A stretch of 64,000 bases of DNA from Gonocerus acuteangulatus (lineage: Eukaryota > Arthropoda > Insecta > Hemiptera > Coreidae). Below are positions 10,235-20,931 of this stretch, one piece after another. The stretch is from positions 45,303,845 to 45,367,844 of the forward strand of contig OX328125.1 of NCBI GenBank assembly GCA_946811695.1, written 5' to 3'. A program made the translations under genes and the position numbers. Within the stretch, counting starts at the first letter, position 1. Every line of letters starts with the position of its first letter. The notes beneath the pieces are model-generated. The model ran no database searches. It saw only the letters and a list, made by a program, of their open reading frames with translations, and had not been told where the DNA came from.

Positions 10235-11740
10235 CTAATTCCCCGCAGCCGAAGTACAGGAAATGTCTGTATAATGTCTAGTTCTTTGCATTGATAAATC
10301 GCATGTTGTGGTGTTTCCTGCTCTATTCCACACATCCTGCATAGGTAGGCATGCCATACGTCTGGGTTTGACCGGGGCTGTACCGGTATTTTGCTCTTGT
10401 TCAGGTGTCCCGCCCGGTTTTTATCAATGTCCCGGAAACGGCTGTAAGACGTGAAAAGTAATGAATTTATCTTATTAACAATATTTTATGAATCGGTTAC
10501 TTTTCTACTATCAACATTTTCGACAACCACGCACAGTGTCAAAGAGATGAGAAGTATTCTAACTGTAACCTGTGAGAAACGGAGGAACTACTTGCCTGGT
10601 GCTGCCATGCGTAAATTAAGTAGCTATAATTCCATTTTTATTTTTAAAAAGTGGGTAGACCAACAATTTAGAGTCCCAGATTTCCCACTCCCGTTACTTG
10701 CGAGGTTTAAAAAAGGCATAAAACTCACCATTTTGCTGCTAATTTGTACACTTTTTATTCCGCCATATGTCTAGGGAAGTTGTAGCCAGGCCTATATTGT
10801 ATGACAGATTATTCATTCTTGCATAGTAACAGTCTTTCTCTTACACTTTCTACGGAGTGACAGCACTGGCATTGTTCTTTCCTTATCTATCTTGCTGAAG
10901 AAATTATTTGAATGTCTTTGTGTTTTATGCTTTACCAAATGCCTAGATTCTCCGTTCTCGCCCAATCGAAAATAATTCTTTCGGCTGGGGTTAGAGATAC
11001 CCACAAGCTGATTCAGGTTCAGTCCCCTTTCTGGCCAGTTGATTCGCCTTTTCATTCCCAAATACACCTGACTGACCTGGCTTCCAGTGGCCCGATCCAG
11101 CTTTTTCTACATTCGTCCACAATTTTAGACCTAATGCAGGCACTCTTGAGAGCAGCTATTGCTGCCTGGCTGTCAGTGTCTGCCCAGGTCCTCGTACCAG
11201 TGACTTCTGGTACAAGGACATGTGCCAGGAAAAACACAGAGAAGTTTCCCAGAGGGACCAAGATGCACATCTCTTTTCTGCTAGCCACCTACACCCCATC
11301 TCCAACTCCTGCTGTGTGGGAGCCGTCCATGAAACACTGCAACTCTCCAATCGGAAGGGTAGTCTGGCGGGCCCCAACAGTATTTATGTCTGCCATGATT
11401 ACCTCGAACTTCCTATCAATCCTGAAGGCAGGAGATATGATCCTAACTTGATATTGACATCTAGGGAGCGTGCCTAGTCTCTCATTTTCTGTGAGAATCA
11501 TTTTGGTCCTCCGCAGGGGATCTTATAAGATTCCAAGTACAGAGGTTGCATCAATTAAAATAGTTCGATCTCCCTTGTGGGAGTGGATCTCGTAGTTCCA
11601 GTTGACTAGTAGGCATTCTAGTCTCAGAATTTTATCTAGTTCTTTCTTGAAGCAGTCTAGCCCTTTCCGTACGCAAAGAGTCGCTAGGAGTGTATCCAGT
11701 TCTCCTGTACGGGATACTCGCACCCGGCTTCGGTCCCTCT
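10235..11740 (-). pseudogene. Non-LTR retrotransposon relic: RNase H domain and C-terminal zinc knuckle
   Basis: Read on the minus strand, fragments in three frames line up as the 3' part of an RNase H-containing non-LTR retrotransposon (R1/I/Loa-like layout). An RNase H start, CFMDGSHTAGVG, lies near 11330. The second acidic block and helix, ADTDSQAAIAALKSA, lies near 11150-11200, followed by KIVDECRKSW. A sequence corresponding to the 'W-V-P-G-H' segment, degraded, lies near 11060. A C-terminal tail GHLNKSKIPVQ precedes a Cys-x2-Cys...His...Cys knuckle (CRMCGIEQETPQHAIYQC) at about 10290-10350. RNase H removes RNA from cDNA hybrids. Several frameshifts show it is dead. The reverse transcriptase is absent. 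The 179-codon plus-strand frame here is antisense to this relic. Confidence 0.65.
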
Positions 11741-12011
11741 GTACGGGATACTTTTCCCATTCTCGGTCACAGGGCCTCGACCTTCAGCGATCTCCTCGCC
11801 GTATTTAAACTCGTCTTTTATAATTTTTATTTTTATTTTGGTTACAATGATTATTAATTTTTATTTCTGTTGAATTAGTTTGGCGTTTCAGTAATTATTT
11901 TTAAGTTGAATAAATTTGTTTAAAAATAAGTTATATTATATAGGTACAAGAAAAAAAAAAAGGTTTTTCTGTTTACCATTTGCCCTTTATTTTATGGATA
12001 ATAAGCAAGGG

Positions 12012-12080
12012 ACCGGCGCTAATGGCCAAGTTGTAGATGCGCCGTAAAAAAAAAAAAATAATAAAAAAAATAAGCAAGGG
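12012..12080 (+). mobile_element. 5'-truncated SINE tail with target duplication
   Basis: Only the 3' end of family S is present (CCGGCGCTAATGGCCAAG, GATGCGCCGT, then A-rich tail). ATAAGCAAGGG occurs on both sides (about 12000 and 12070), a target-site duplication marking a real retroposition of a truncated copy. Confidence 0.7.
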
Positions 12081-12339
12081 GATAATATACTCCATAACTA
12101 CGGCAAAAAGTTTCCCATCTTCCTTTTTGATCCGTGACTTTGTTCACTGGCGGAGCTAAATACGTATTTTATGTTTATTTTTATTTTTTGTACAAAACGT
12201 ATTTACAAAAACAAAAGGATTATTATAAATATTTACAGTTAATTTTTTTGTTTTTGGATAAGTCAAAATTCACTTTTTGGCCCTGATAGAACAAATTTCG
12301 ACTGGAGAAAGGCAGATCAAGAGCTCCATGGGAATAATC

Positions 12340-12810
12340 TTCGCCAGAACATCAAACATTGAGGTGATCATGTAATGGTTAGGGGGAGTATGGCTGCTTT
12401 GGCTGTAGGATATCATCATTTTATTGAGAAAACAATGGTTAAACATTAATCCTGTGACATTCTGAAGAAAATATTGCAAACAAGTTTGGAATAATAAATT
12501 ATTTTGCTTTTTATAGACATAACGATCCCTTGTATTCTTCTTATCTCGCAAGAGAATGGGTTCGCATAATATCTCCAAAACTCTAAAATCCCCCCTCCAA
12601 TCACTAGACCTCAACGTCATAGAGAATTTATGAAGTTAATTAGAAACAGAAGTGAGGAAACATAAAATACCCAACCAACAATATCTCATAAAGACGCGTC
12701 AAGAAAAATGGGCGAAGATGTGTCTATCTTGCACAGAAAGCTTGTCCAATTCATGACCAATTGTTTGAATGTGATAAATAATAATAAAGGATTACCTAAA
12801 AAGTACTAAA
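12340..12810 (+). pseudogene. Tc1/mariner transposase relic
   Basis: Broken frames match the Tc1 layout in order. VMVRGSMAALAVGYHHFIEK lies near 12372-12430. FAFYRHNDPLYSS, corresponding to the FQQDNDPKH region, lies near 12508-12545. LQSLDLNVIENL, corresponding to SPDLNPIENLW, lies at about 12597-12632. A C-terminal stretch RQEKWAKMC...SLSNS follows. Stops and frameshifts prevent function. It is independent of the Tc1 relic near 5.5-6 kb and less eroded at the C-terminal half. The transposase would cut and paste at TA sites. Confidence 0.65.
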
Positions 12811-13515
12811 ATTTAGAATATTTTTGAATTTTTGCACGTTTTCCATTTTGTATCATTTTCACTGTGACCATAGAAATGTATATTAATTTATAAAGTTTTT
12901 GTTTAATCTTATGATTTGATCTCAAATAAATTTTTAACTATTGTATGTTCTAGCCTGATGATCCTACTGTATTTTTGTAAACAAAGATTTTTCAGAATAA
13001 ATTGTGGGTTGGTATTAAATATATTTTTTTAAAAGTAAATATCTTGCATCATTTTGACTGTGAGCCACTGTATGTGATCAATCTCTCATTTACACGCACA
13101 CAATGTATATTTTTGTACTCACACTCACAAATATATCTTATGCCCTTAGCCGTTTGTGTCAGAATAAAATGTTCGAAACAGCTGAAAAAAAAAATAAATA
13201 AAAATAAATAAATAAATAAAAATAAAAAAAACTTGCTCAATAGCCTTCAAACTTAAAAATAAAAATGTAATGGAATTCATATCCCCAAGGCTTTCCTGAA
13301 TATTTGGGAACTCATATACATAGATATACTCCTATCATTTATGTTGCATCACATTCACGACATTGAGGAAACACCCATATTACTGACGAAAGAGATAAAG
13401 CAGAGTAGAGGTTTAAAAATAACTAAAAAAAAAAAACAAACAAAAAACGTCGTGTTTAAACTCTATTGAAAACATATTTGTTTCTCCAAATAAGATTGGA
13501 TAACTCTTCAACAAT

Positions 13516-13552
13516 AAACTATATTGGTAATCTTTTATTACCAATATAGTTT
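13516..13552. repeat. Perfect 16-bp hairpin
   Basis: AAACTATATTGGTAAT and ATTACCAATATAGTTT flank a five-base loop, with partial pairing continuing outward (CAAC/GTTG). It lies in otherwise blank AT-rich DNA between 12.8 and 14.6 kb. Confidence 0.75.
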
Positions 13553-14585
13553 GTTGGAAATAAAAGATTTCACATGTTACTATGTTTTTGTTGTTTTAAA
13601 ACGAAGCATTTAATTATAGGCTTTTGTTTTTAATTCGCTTCCTTGACTTGGGAATGCGTTACTAAATTATTTATTTGCGGGTACTGAGCTCTTTTCCATG
13701 ATATCAGCACTTCTCCATGCTTCCTCATATTTCCTTTCTCTGTTGTTCGAATGGTTTAGTTCTGCACTTGTGTTCTCCCTGAAAAATTTTAGTTTAATTT
13801 TAACTTTTCTGTAGATTTTTTATCTCCTTTTTTACAATTTCTTCAGATATTTTTAGTTGTTTTAGATCATCTTTGACTTAAAAAACCGTTTCCCTTGAAT
13901 TTGTTTTAGTTTAAAAGAAAAAAGAAAAATCTGCTCGTTAACACTAGATGAGCATAAAAGGAAATTTGCCTGTTTATTTTTTGTGTCAGAGATGCTTTCC
14001 GATTTGTTATAAACTTTATCATTTGGTATAAATTGTATATGATTTTTTCGACATTTTCTTCCCAGTATTTTCCTTATAATTTTTGAGAGTTATTTGAACC
14101 TTCAAGAGAAGTGTGCTTATTATTTATCTTTAGGGTCTGGTTTCCTTTCGCCGTTATTCTGTTCGTTTCAAACCTCAAACCCTTCATGCTCTATCTGAAT
14201 TATTAAAATTTGTTATTCAATTGAGCACTCACCTATGTTATTGGTACAGCTACTTAACCACACCTGAGTTTTGATATCCATTTCAAGGCTGTTCGACCTG
14301 ATTTACTTCAAGTTGACAACTAAATCCCCAAGTTGTTAGTTGATACTAGTTCTTTCTTAAATTTCAACTGCAACTCTTGTGGGATATATGCAACATAGAA
14401 ACCAGAAGGCTGATAGTAATATTATATCGTACCCAAATGGAAGGATCTGTTACTCTTTGAATACTCTAATTATTTTTCTATTAATCCAAAGTACTTTGGT
14501 TAATGTCAATAATATGACACCACAATCTGCTGGAGCACGTCAGATGCCACACAGTGGGGATACTGATCTGCTACAACGTTACCTT

Positions 14586-14608
14586 CTTGTTTTTTTTACG
14601 GCGCATCG
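14586..14608 (-). mobile_element. SINE 3'-end fragment, family S
   Basis: TTTTTTTTACGGCGCATCGAC is the complement of the family S tail (GATGCGCCGT plus A). Only about 20 bases remain. The stretch 13.6-14.58 kb shows nothing else I can name. Confidence 0.45.
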
Positions 14609-16055
14609 ACATTTAGTTCGTGGTCAACCACACCCTTCCTAAACATCCATGGTAGAAAAGACAATATTTTCAACGTATTCTGAAATGAAAAAGTCCGTCT
14701 CGCAGAACTGCGTCATCTTAGCGCGTTTCCGTTCATATCCCTAGTCTAATTTCGAAAGATTAAAATAGAAGCAGTTATTATTTTGGTTCCACCAGTCTTT
14801 TTTTTTAAATTAATTATTATAATGGCGTGTCAACCCTTAAGGTCACTAACGACATTCCTGTGAGTAGTGAAGTCTTGAAAGGTCATGATTTACAATCTTA
14901 CCTGGAAGGGTCCGCTACACTAGAAACAGACCCGCTAGTGACAAGGTCTTGGAATCTTGGAAATCTATATTTCTAACAATAAATTGTTTTTGTTATTTTA
15001 CTTAACAAGTTTTATTGTCAAATACATTTGATACATAATCTTCCGCTTCACAAGATTGTCAACGGTTTTCGAGATACTAACGAAATTATACAAAACTTTT
15101 TTTGTCTGTTAATAAAATATTTTATTCTAACCCTTCCTTTACTGTAAACGTAACAAAAATTTCAACATATTAGTGTTGATGAAATTCGAACATGCAGAAA
15201 ATGTTTCAACTGTATCCCATAATTCTAAGTACCAAAATCAAAGGCAAAGAACCCTCCCTAGGAAGGACGCTAGGCAGTTGAAAAGCTATATATCTTGGAA
15301 ATCCATATCTCTAACATTAAATTGTTTTTCTTATTTTTCTTAACCTGTTTTATTTTCAAATACATTATCCAACAATAAGCAATTAAAAAATAACAAGGAA
15401 TAAAAAACAGACAAAAAGAACAGTTCGAATAAGCGAAATCAATTACTTTAAAGTTTTAAGCTCTTATTTCTCCGATTGACATCGCCTAATCAAAACTTTT
15501 ATTAGAACCTTTTTTTTAGAGCATTTAATAAGCTTTCTAATGGTATACTTCCGTTTCCCAAGATTTTCAACCTTTTTCGAGATATTAAGGAAAGTAAACA
15601 AAGTTACTAAAACTTTTTATAACTGTTAATAAAATATTTTATTCTAACCCTTCCTTAACTCCAAACGTAACCAAAATTTCAACATATTAGTTTTGATGAA
15701 AGTAGAACATGCAGAAAATGTTTCAATTGAATCCCATGATTCTAAGTACCCAAACCAAAAACGGTATTCAAAAAATATTTTTCCAATTTTCTCGAAAACG
15801 GTTAAAGCTATCGCCTTGAAAATGGTTTCATTCGTTTTCCTAGCCCAGGAATCATATAAAACGACTACTTAAAAGCTTATGAACTCAAAAACGTAAGCGT
15901 TACGATTTTTTTTGCGCGAATTTCGCCCCAAACGCCATCTTCCAGTAGGCGGATTTTGCTGGTTAACGAACTTGACCTTTCAAATTGGACGAAGGATTTT
16001 TGTACCAAATTTCATCAAAATCGGGCCATTCGTCTTCTATCTAGAGAGTGAACAG

Positions 16056-16060
<5 letters not shown>

Positions 16061-16122
<62 letters not shown>

Positions 16123-16146
16123 TATACATATATATATATATATATA
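16061..16146. repeat. (TA)n tract of F1
   Basis: Near-pure TA with a few interruptions (AAATATATAC), at the fixed place upstream of the F 3' hairpin. It creates false Tyr/Ile frames. Confidence 0.95.
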
Positions 16147-16252
16147 CAAATTTGAACCACCGTTATTTTCGGTCTCTAGGGGTTCTGAAACGCGAAATTT
16201 TCTAGTCGGCACTTCCGGATTGTTTCATTGTATCAACCCTATAAGCGGGGTT

Positions 16253-16284
16253 CCTCCCTACGGGGGAGGGAGGAACCGCGCTAA
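16253..16284 (+). repeat. F1 3'-terminal hairpin and GCTAA end
   Basis: GGTTCCTCCC pairs with GGGAGGAACC around a small CTACGGGGGA loop, followed directly by GCGCTAA and then the oligo-A that starts F2. The right arm plus GCGC is the reverse complement of TTAGCGCGGTTCC near the 5' end of the full-consensus copies. Confidence 0.8.
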
Positions 16285-16381
16285 AAAGTCCGACTCGCAG
16301 GAACTGCCTCATCTTAGCGCGGTTCCGTTCTTATCCCTAGTCTAATTTCGAAAGATTAAAATAGAAGCAGTTATTATTTTG

Positions 16382-16699
16382 TTGAGAGGAGATCGTTGAC
16401 CGTTGATGATGCAAGGTAGGGATTGTCCGGGTTCGGTCACTGCTACTTAATAATACATACCCCATATGTGTATGTATGTGGGCATATATATGTACATATG
16501 TGTGCGTGTATATGTGTATGTGTATATGCATATATATATATATATATATGTTAGGTATATTTACATAGATATGTGCGTATATTAGTGTTAAATATGTCCT
16601 ACTTGTATTTACAGCCCTGATGAAGGCTTGAAGTTCAAGCCGAAACGTCGGCACAATAAAACCATTTTTACGATAAAAGTAGCAGTGACCGAACCCCGA
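16382..16699 (+). mobile_element. Penelope-like insertion with hammerhead, inside F2
   Basis: Flanked by the 14-base duplication CAGTTATTATTTTG (16368-16381 and 16700-16713). Inner inverted repeats GTTCGGTCACTGCTACTT (16431-16448) and AAGTAGCAGTGACCGAAC (16677-16694) are perfect over 18 bases. About 49 bases lie outside the left inverted repeat, like the tail described for Penelope insertions. The interior is microsatellite (TATG/TA) plus the hammerhead motif. There are no coding remains. Confidence 0.75.
16615..16652 (+). ncRNA. Hammerhead ribozyme motif lacking stem III
   Basis: GCC, CTGATGA (16617-16623), stem II GGCTTG/CAAGCC with loop AAGTT, GAAAC (16642-16646), GTC cleavage triplet, GGC. 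GCC and GGC form stem I. GAAAC runs straight into GTC, so stem III is absent, as in the Penelope-associated variants reported to cleave as dimers. All core bases are intact. Confidence 0.75.
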
Positions 16700-17899
16700 C
16701 AGTTATTATTTTGGTTCCACCAGTCTTGAAAGGTAGGATTTACAATCTTACCTGGAAGGGTCGGCAACACTAGAAACTTTCCCGCTAGTTACAAGGTCTT
16801 GGAATCTTGGAACTCCATATTTCTAACAATAAATTGTTTTTGTTATTTTACTAAACCTGTTTTATTTTCGAATACATTATCCAACTATAAGCAATTAAAA
16901 AATAACAAGGATTAAAAAACAGACAAAAAGAACAGTTCGAATAAGCGAAATCAATTACTTTAAAGCTTTAAGCTCTTATTTCTCCGATTGTCATCGCCTA
17001 ATCAAAACTTTCATTAGAACTTTTTATGTAGAGCATTTAATAAGCTTTCTAATGGTATTCTTCCGTTTACCAAGATTTTCAACCGTTTTCGAGATATTAA
17101 TGAAAGTTCCCAAAATTTACATTATTTCTAGCAAAAGAAAATTGGTCTCATTTTTCATATCCCGTTTTACACACAAAATTTTCCCAACATAAGAAATTAC
17201 AAAAATAAAAAGCAATAAAAAACAAAGGGAAAGAGACAAAAATTACAAAAAGAACGACAAAAACCCGTTCATAAGAACAAAACAGACGTATTTGAAGTTT
17301 TAAGCACTTATTTCTCCGATTGACATAACCTAATCAAAAATAATTTTAGAATTTTTTTTGTAGAGAATTTAGAAAGCTTTCAAATAGTTTCTATCCACTT
17401 ACCACGATTTCCCAACCGTGTTCGAGATATTAATGAAAGTATACGAAGTTCCCAAAACTTTTCATGTCTGTTCTTAAAATATTTTATTCTAACCCTTCCT
17501 TAACTCCAAACGTAACAAAACTTTCAACATATTAGTTTTAATGAAAGTAGAACATGCAGATAATGTTTCAACTGAATCCCGTAATTCTAGGTACCCAAAC
17601 CAAAAACGGTATTCAAAAACTATTTTTCCAATTTTCTCGAAAACGGTTAAAGCTATCGCCTTGAAAATGGTTCCATTCGTTTTCCTAGCCCAAGAAGCCT
17701 ATAAAAAGAGTACTTACAAGCTTATGAACTCAAAAACGTAAGCGTTACGATTTTTTTGCGCGAATTTCGCCCCAAACGCCATCTTCCAGTGGGCGGATTT
17801 TGCTGGTTAACGAACTTGACCTTTCAAATTGGACGACAGATTTGTGTACCAAATTTCATCAAAATCGGACCATCTGGGAAGCCAGAAATGAGCGAACAG

Positions 17900-17903
<4 letters not shown>

Positions 17904-17981
<78 letters not shown>
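17904..17981. repeat. (TA)n tract of F2
   Basis: Alternating TA with an AAATATATAC interruption, at the same place as in F1. Confidence 0.95.
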
Positions 17982-17982
<1 letters not shown>

Positions 17983-18116
17983 CAAATTTGAACCACCGTT
18001 ATTTTCGGTCTCTAGGGGTTCTGAAACGCGAAATTTTCTTGTCGGCACTTCCGGATTGTTTCATTGTATCGACCTTATAAGCGGGGTTCCTCCCTATGGG
18101 GGAGGGAGGAACCGCG

Positions 18117-18205
18117 CTAAAACTCAACCTGCTGCAGGTGGGCTCTTGAACCCGGGTCTTCTTCATGAGAATCCATGACGTTAGCCTCTGGACCATATGC
18201 AGACC
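18117..18205 (-). mobile_element. tRNA-like SINE head
   Basis: The minus strand carries ATGGTCCAGAGGCTAACG (A-box type) and CCCGGGTTCAAGAGCCC (B-box type). It abuts the F2 3' end. The sequence after the head does not match families S or T closely, so it may be a third SINE family or a tRNA pseudogene. From about 18.3 to 19.5 kb I see only unassigned sequence. Confidence 0.5.
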
Positions 18206-19537
18206 CTTTACCTCCTTTTTAAAAGGGTGGAGGTTCTGCTGAAGGATTAGAAACGGTCTGAACAGAACTTTTCCAGAATTTAGACATCTGGCAAGGAATT
18301 TTGGCGCAGCCTTGGTGTATGATTTCATTTTGGTTTTAATCGTGGATTGATAAAATAATAAACATCCCGTTAGTTAGCATCTTTTCTTCAGTAGAATCTT
18401 CAACAGTTTAGTTGTGTTCGTTCTGTGTCATGGAGACTATTGTGTATTTAATAAGTTTTATTAAAATTATACTTTCATTTTAAGTCAACAGGAATTGTAA
18501 AAACAAGCATCCTCTGTAAACTTTATTTATTATTCGCTCTTTACTTATGTAGGATGGAATTGTGGGAGGTCATGAGAGGTTCGCAGATCTCATCAATTGT
18601 ATTTCCACTTGGTTATTAAGGCCACAGGGAATAATTCTTAGAATAATTAGGTTGGATCATTGTTCTGATTGTCAGGGAGGGTTCTTCCTCATAGCCATCA
18701 CCGTTCTCAGTCATGGGTGAACGCCCTTCGGCCGGGCCATCTCCTTCACCTAAATAACTCATCGAAGGATGGCCTATGAAATATTGTCGTGACAGATCAT
18801 GGCGAATGGTTAGAAATGGTTACCCTATCAAGCAATTCCACTAGACATGATTCCAGTCAAAGCCAGATATCTAATAGGCTAAAGGCACGCTGAGGCATAT
18901 CTCGACCTTTGACCAAGGAATGTTAATGTATATTCGCAGAGGGTTTATTCAAGTCTTTCGTCACCAAAGTACTCCTATGGTGAGGTAGTTTACTTTTTTT
19001 GGCACATACCATACATAAAATATTTTGCATATTTTTCGTTATTGAGTCAACTTGGGTTTTTTTTAAATGAAGAACAAACAAAGTTTTTTAAAATAAACAA
19101 AATTATACAAATTTAATACTTTTCCTTAATATTAATTGGGCTCTTATCAGGAAGTACAACTTTCCTCTCTCAGCTGATAAATATGTTTGGCTAATTCCTT
19201 TAAAATGGGGGAATAATCAGTAAAAAGTTTTTTTTGCGACTGATTGGACAGTCTTTAATATATTTTTTTATTTTTTTTTATATGTTGTGTATGTTTACAT
19301 TCGGATATTAATTGATTGTATGTCTGTACTGTGTGATTATCGCATGTTCGTGTGTCAATGTCGGTAAGTTTGAATCTGTATAAGTATGAATTTATATTTC
19401 CATATCCTGTCAGTAGTTGTGCAAGTGGGAATGTCAGAGATGGATATGTTTTTGTGTGTTTGATTAGTGAAATGAACAACCTTAGATGTGGTCCTTTTTC
19501 TGTGGAGTCCCATCTCCGTTGCCATTTACCAAGCATA

Positions 19538-19752
19538 GGCGTATATAGGAAATAATTTCGGGTGGGAGGCTGGGAGTATTTATGGGGTATGGAATACTAA
19601 CAATGTAGGACTTGGAATAGATAACTCAAATACTATTACTCCTAAAAAAAATATTTTTCCTGAACTAAGTGATCTTATTTAAGTAAATTTTAAGGTTTTT
19701 ATGGAACCATTTTGCTGATTAGTCCAAATTTCGGGCGGGGGGGGGGGGCTAC
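19538..19752 (+). mobile_element. Z-type element
   Basis: Starts GGCGTATATAGGAAATAATT and keeps GGGGTATGGAATACTAACAA, GAACTAAGTGATCTTATTTA and a final run of about 12 G. The 3' end is cut after GGGGCTACG. From 19.75 to 20.9 kb I see nothing I can name. Confidence 0.65.
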
Positions 19753-20931
19753 GAAGGCTAGCAAAGACTTCACACTTCCAATTGATAATATTCTGAGTTG
19801 ACATGTTAGGTGGAATGGTAGCTCACAAACTCACCCTCACTCTAGCACTGTCCGTTCTGAGTAAACTTACTTTTTTTAGATGATTCGGATGGAATGTAGG
19901 CATTAAGGTTGCAATCAGTATAGTTTAAACATGTTTCTCTAGTTTTAAAACCCTGCAATTGATTGAAGTGATGATTGAGTGGCTACCTGACTGCCAGGGG
20001 TTTTTCGGATTATCGGTGACTCCTCTGAAATGTTGACAACCATTAGACAACACGGCTTTCAATTTGAAGTCGAGAAACGAAAAAAATCTTCAATTGATGT
20101 TATACTTGCTCGATGATTAATTAATAATTTCTCAATAGCCTACATGCAATAGCTTATTAACCCTAATCCCTTAATGAACGAAGAGTAGGTAATAATTACT
20201 TGATAATGGCATAGTGAATCATGATTTGTTAATTGTCACTACCTTCTGGAACGGGTTGCTATTATCTTCACTCCATTATGACATGGGCTGCGTTGATGGT
20301 ACTAACATGAATATGAAGTTATCACTAATTCAGATTCTGCCTCCCAAAAAAGAATTTAATAAGTATGTTCTGCATCGGAGCGAAGGAATCATTATGGTAG
20401 TTTAATTTCAACATTTTTAATTATTCAATTCAATTCAATTTATTTGCTTTTAAGTTACAACTCATAGCACTTATATAATTCCGTTAGTTGTTACGTTAGT
20501 TATATTAAGTAATTCATAGGTGAGGTTACAAAATTAAAAATAAAACAGTAATATAAAACAATAACATTATGTAAATTTTTTACTTCATATATGGATGAAA
20601 AAAAAATATAAATAAATGAACCGAATCAAGTGATTGCGTTTGTCTAATGTAATGCTCTTTAATCGAAATATTTACTTTATTAATCTTATTAGCTCTTATC
20701 ATTTTTAATATCAGCACTTATTAATGGTATTTAATATATTGGAAACCTTCCTTCGCCTTAGGAATCCATACAGACTTTTTCACTTACTTTATGTCTTTAT
20801 GTCTACCATCAGAGTAGTGCCGATTTCCCAATCATTAAATTAATATTTTTGAACCTAAAGAGAATAAACATTTCATAATTATATATATAACTGTGTAAAT
20901 ATTTATCTATTCAAGAGTTATTTAAAAAGTT

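Larger units (their letters stand above)
14688..16284 (+). mobile_element. Family F element, copy F1, without the Penelope insertion
   Basis: Starts AAAAAGTCCGTCTCGCAG and ends with the GC-rich hairpin GGTTCCTCCC...GGGAGGAACC followed by GCGCTAAAAA. It is non-coding. Internally it has repeated 'CTCGAAAACGGTTAAAGCTA'-type segments, the phrase ACCAAATTTCATCAAAATCG, and a (TA)n tract at 16061-16146 close to the 3' end. The sequence CAGTTATTATTTTGG at about 14773-14787 is uninterrupted. This is the empty version of a site that is occupied in F2 and F3. It abuts F2 head to tail. Confidence 0.8.
16283..18120 (+). mobile_element. Family F element, copy F2, with Penelope insertion
   Basis: Complete copy: 5' AAAAAGTCCGACTCGCAGGA, subterminal TTAGCGCGGTTCC, two related internal blocks of roughly 330 bases (about 16900-17120 and 17270-17470), (TA)n at 17904-17981, 3' hairpin, and GCGCTAA at 18120. 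A 318-base Penelope-like insertion sits at 16382-16699 with 14-base target duplications. No protein is encoded; short frames such as FSKTVKAIALKMVPFVF recur in every copy but have no start, and are part of the repeat rather than a gene. Confidence 0.85.

Noticed and set aside
10912..11451. 179-codon plus-strand frame
   Set aside because: It is antisense to the RNase H relic on the minus strand, which has recognisable motifs.
17541..17741. Recurring 66-codon frame in F copies (FSKTVKAIALKMVPFVF), also at 29879 and 36503
   Set aside because: Repeated because the DNA is repeated; it varies at stops and starts between copies and lacks any recognised domain.
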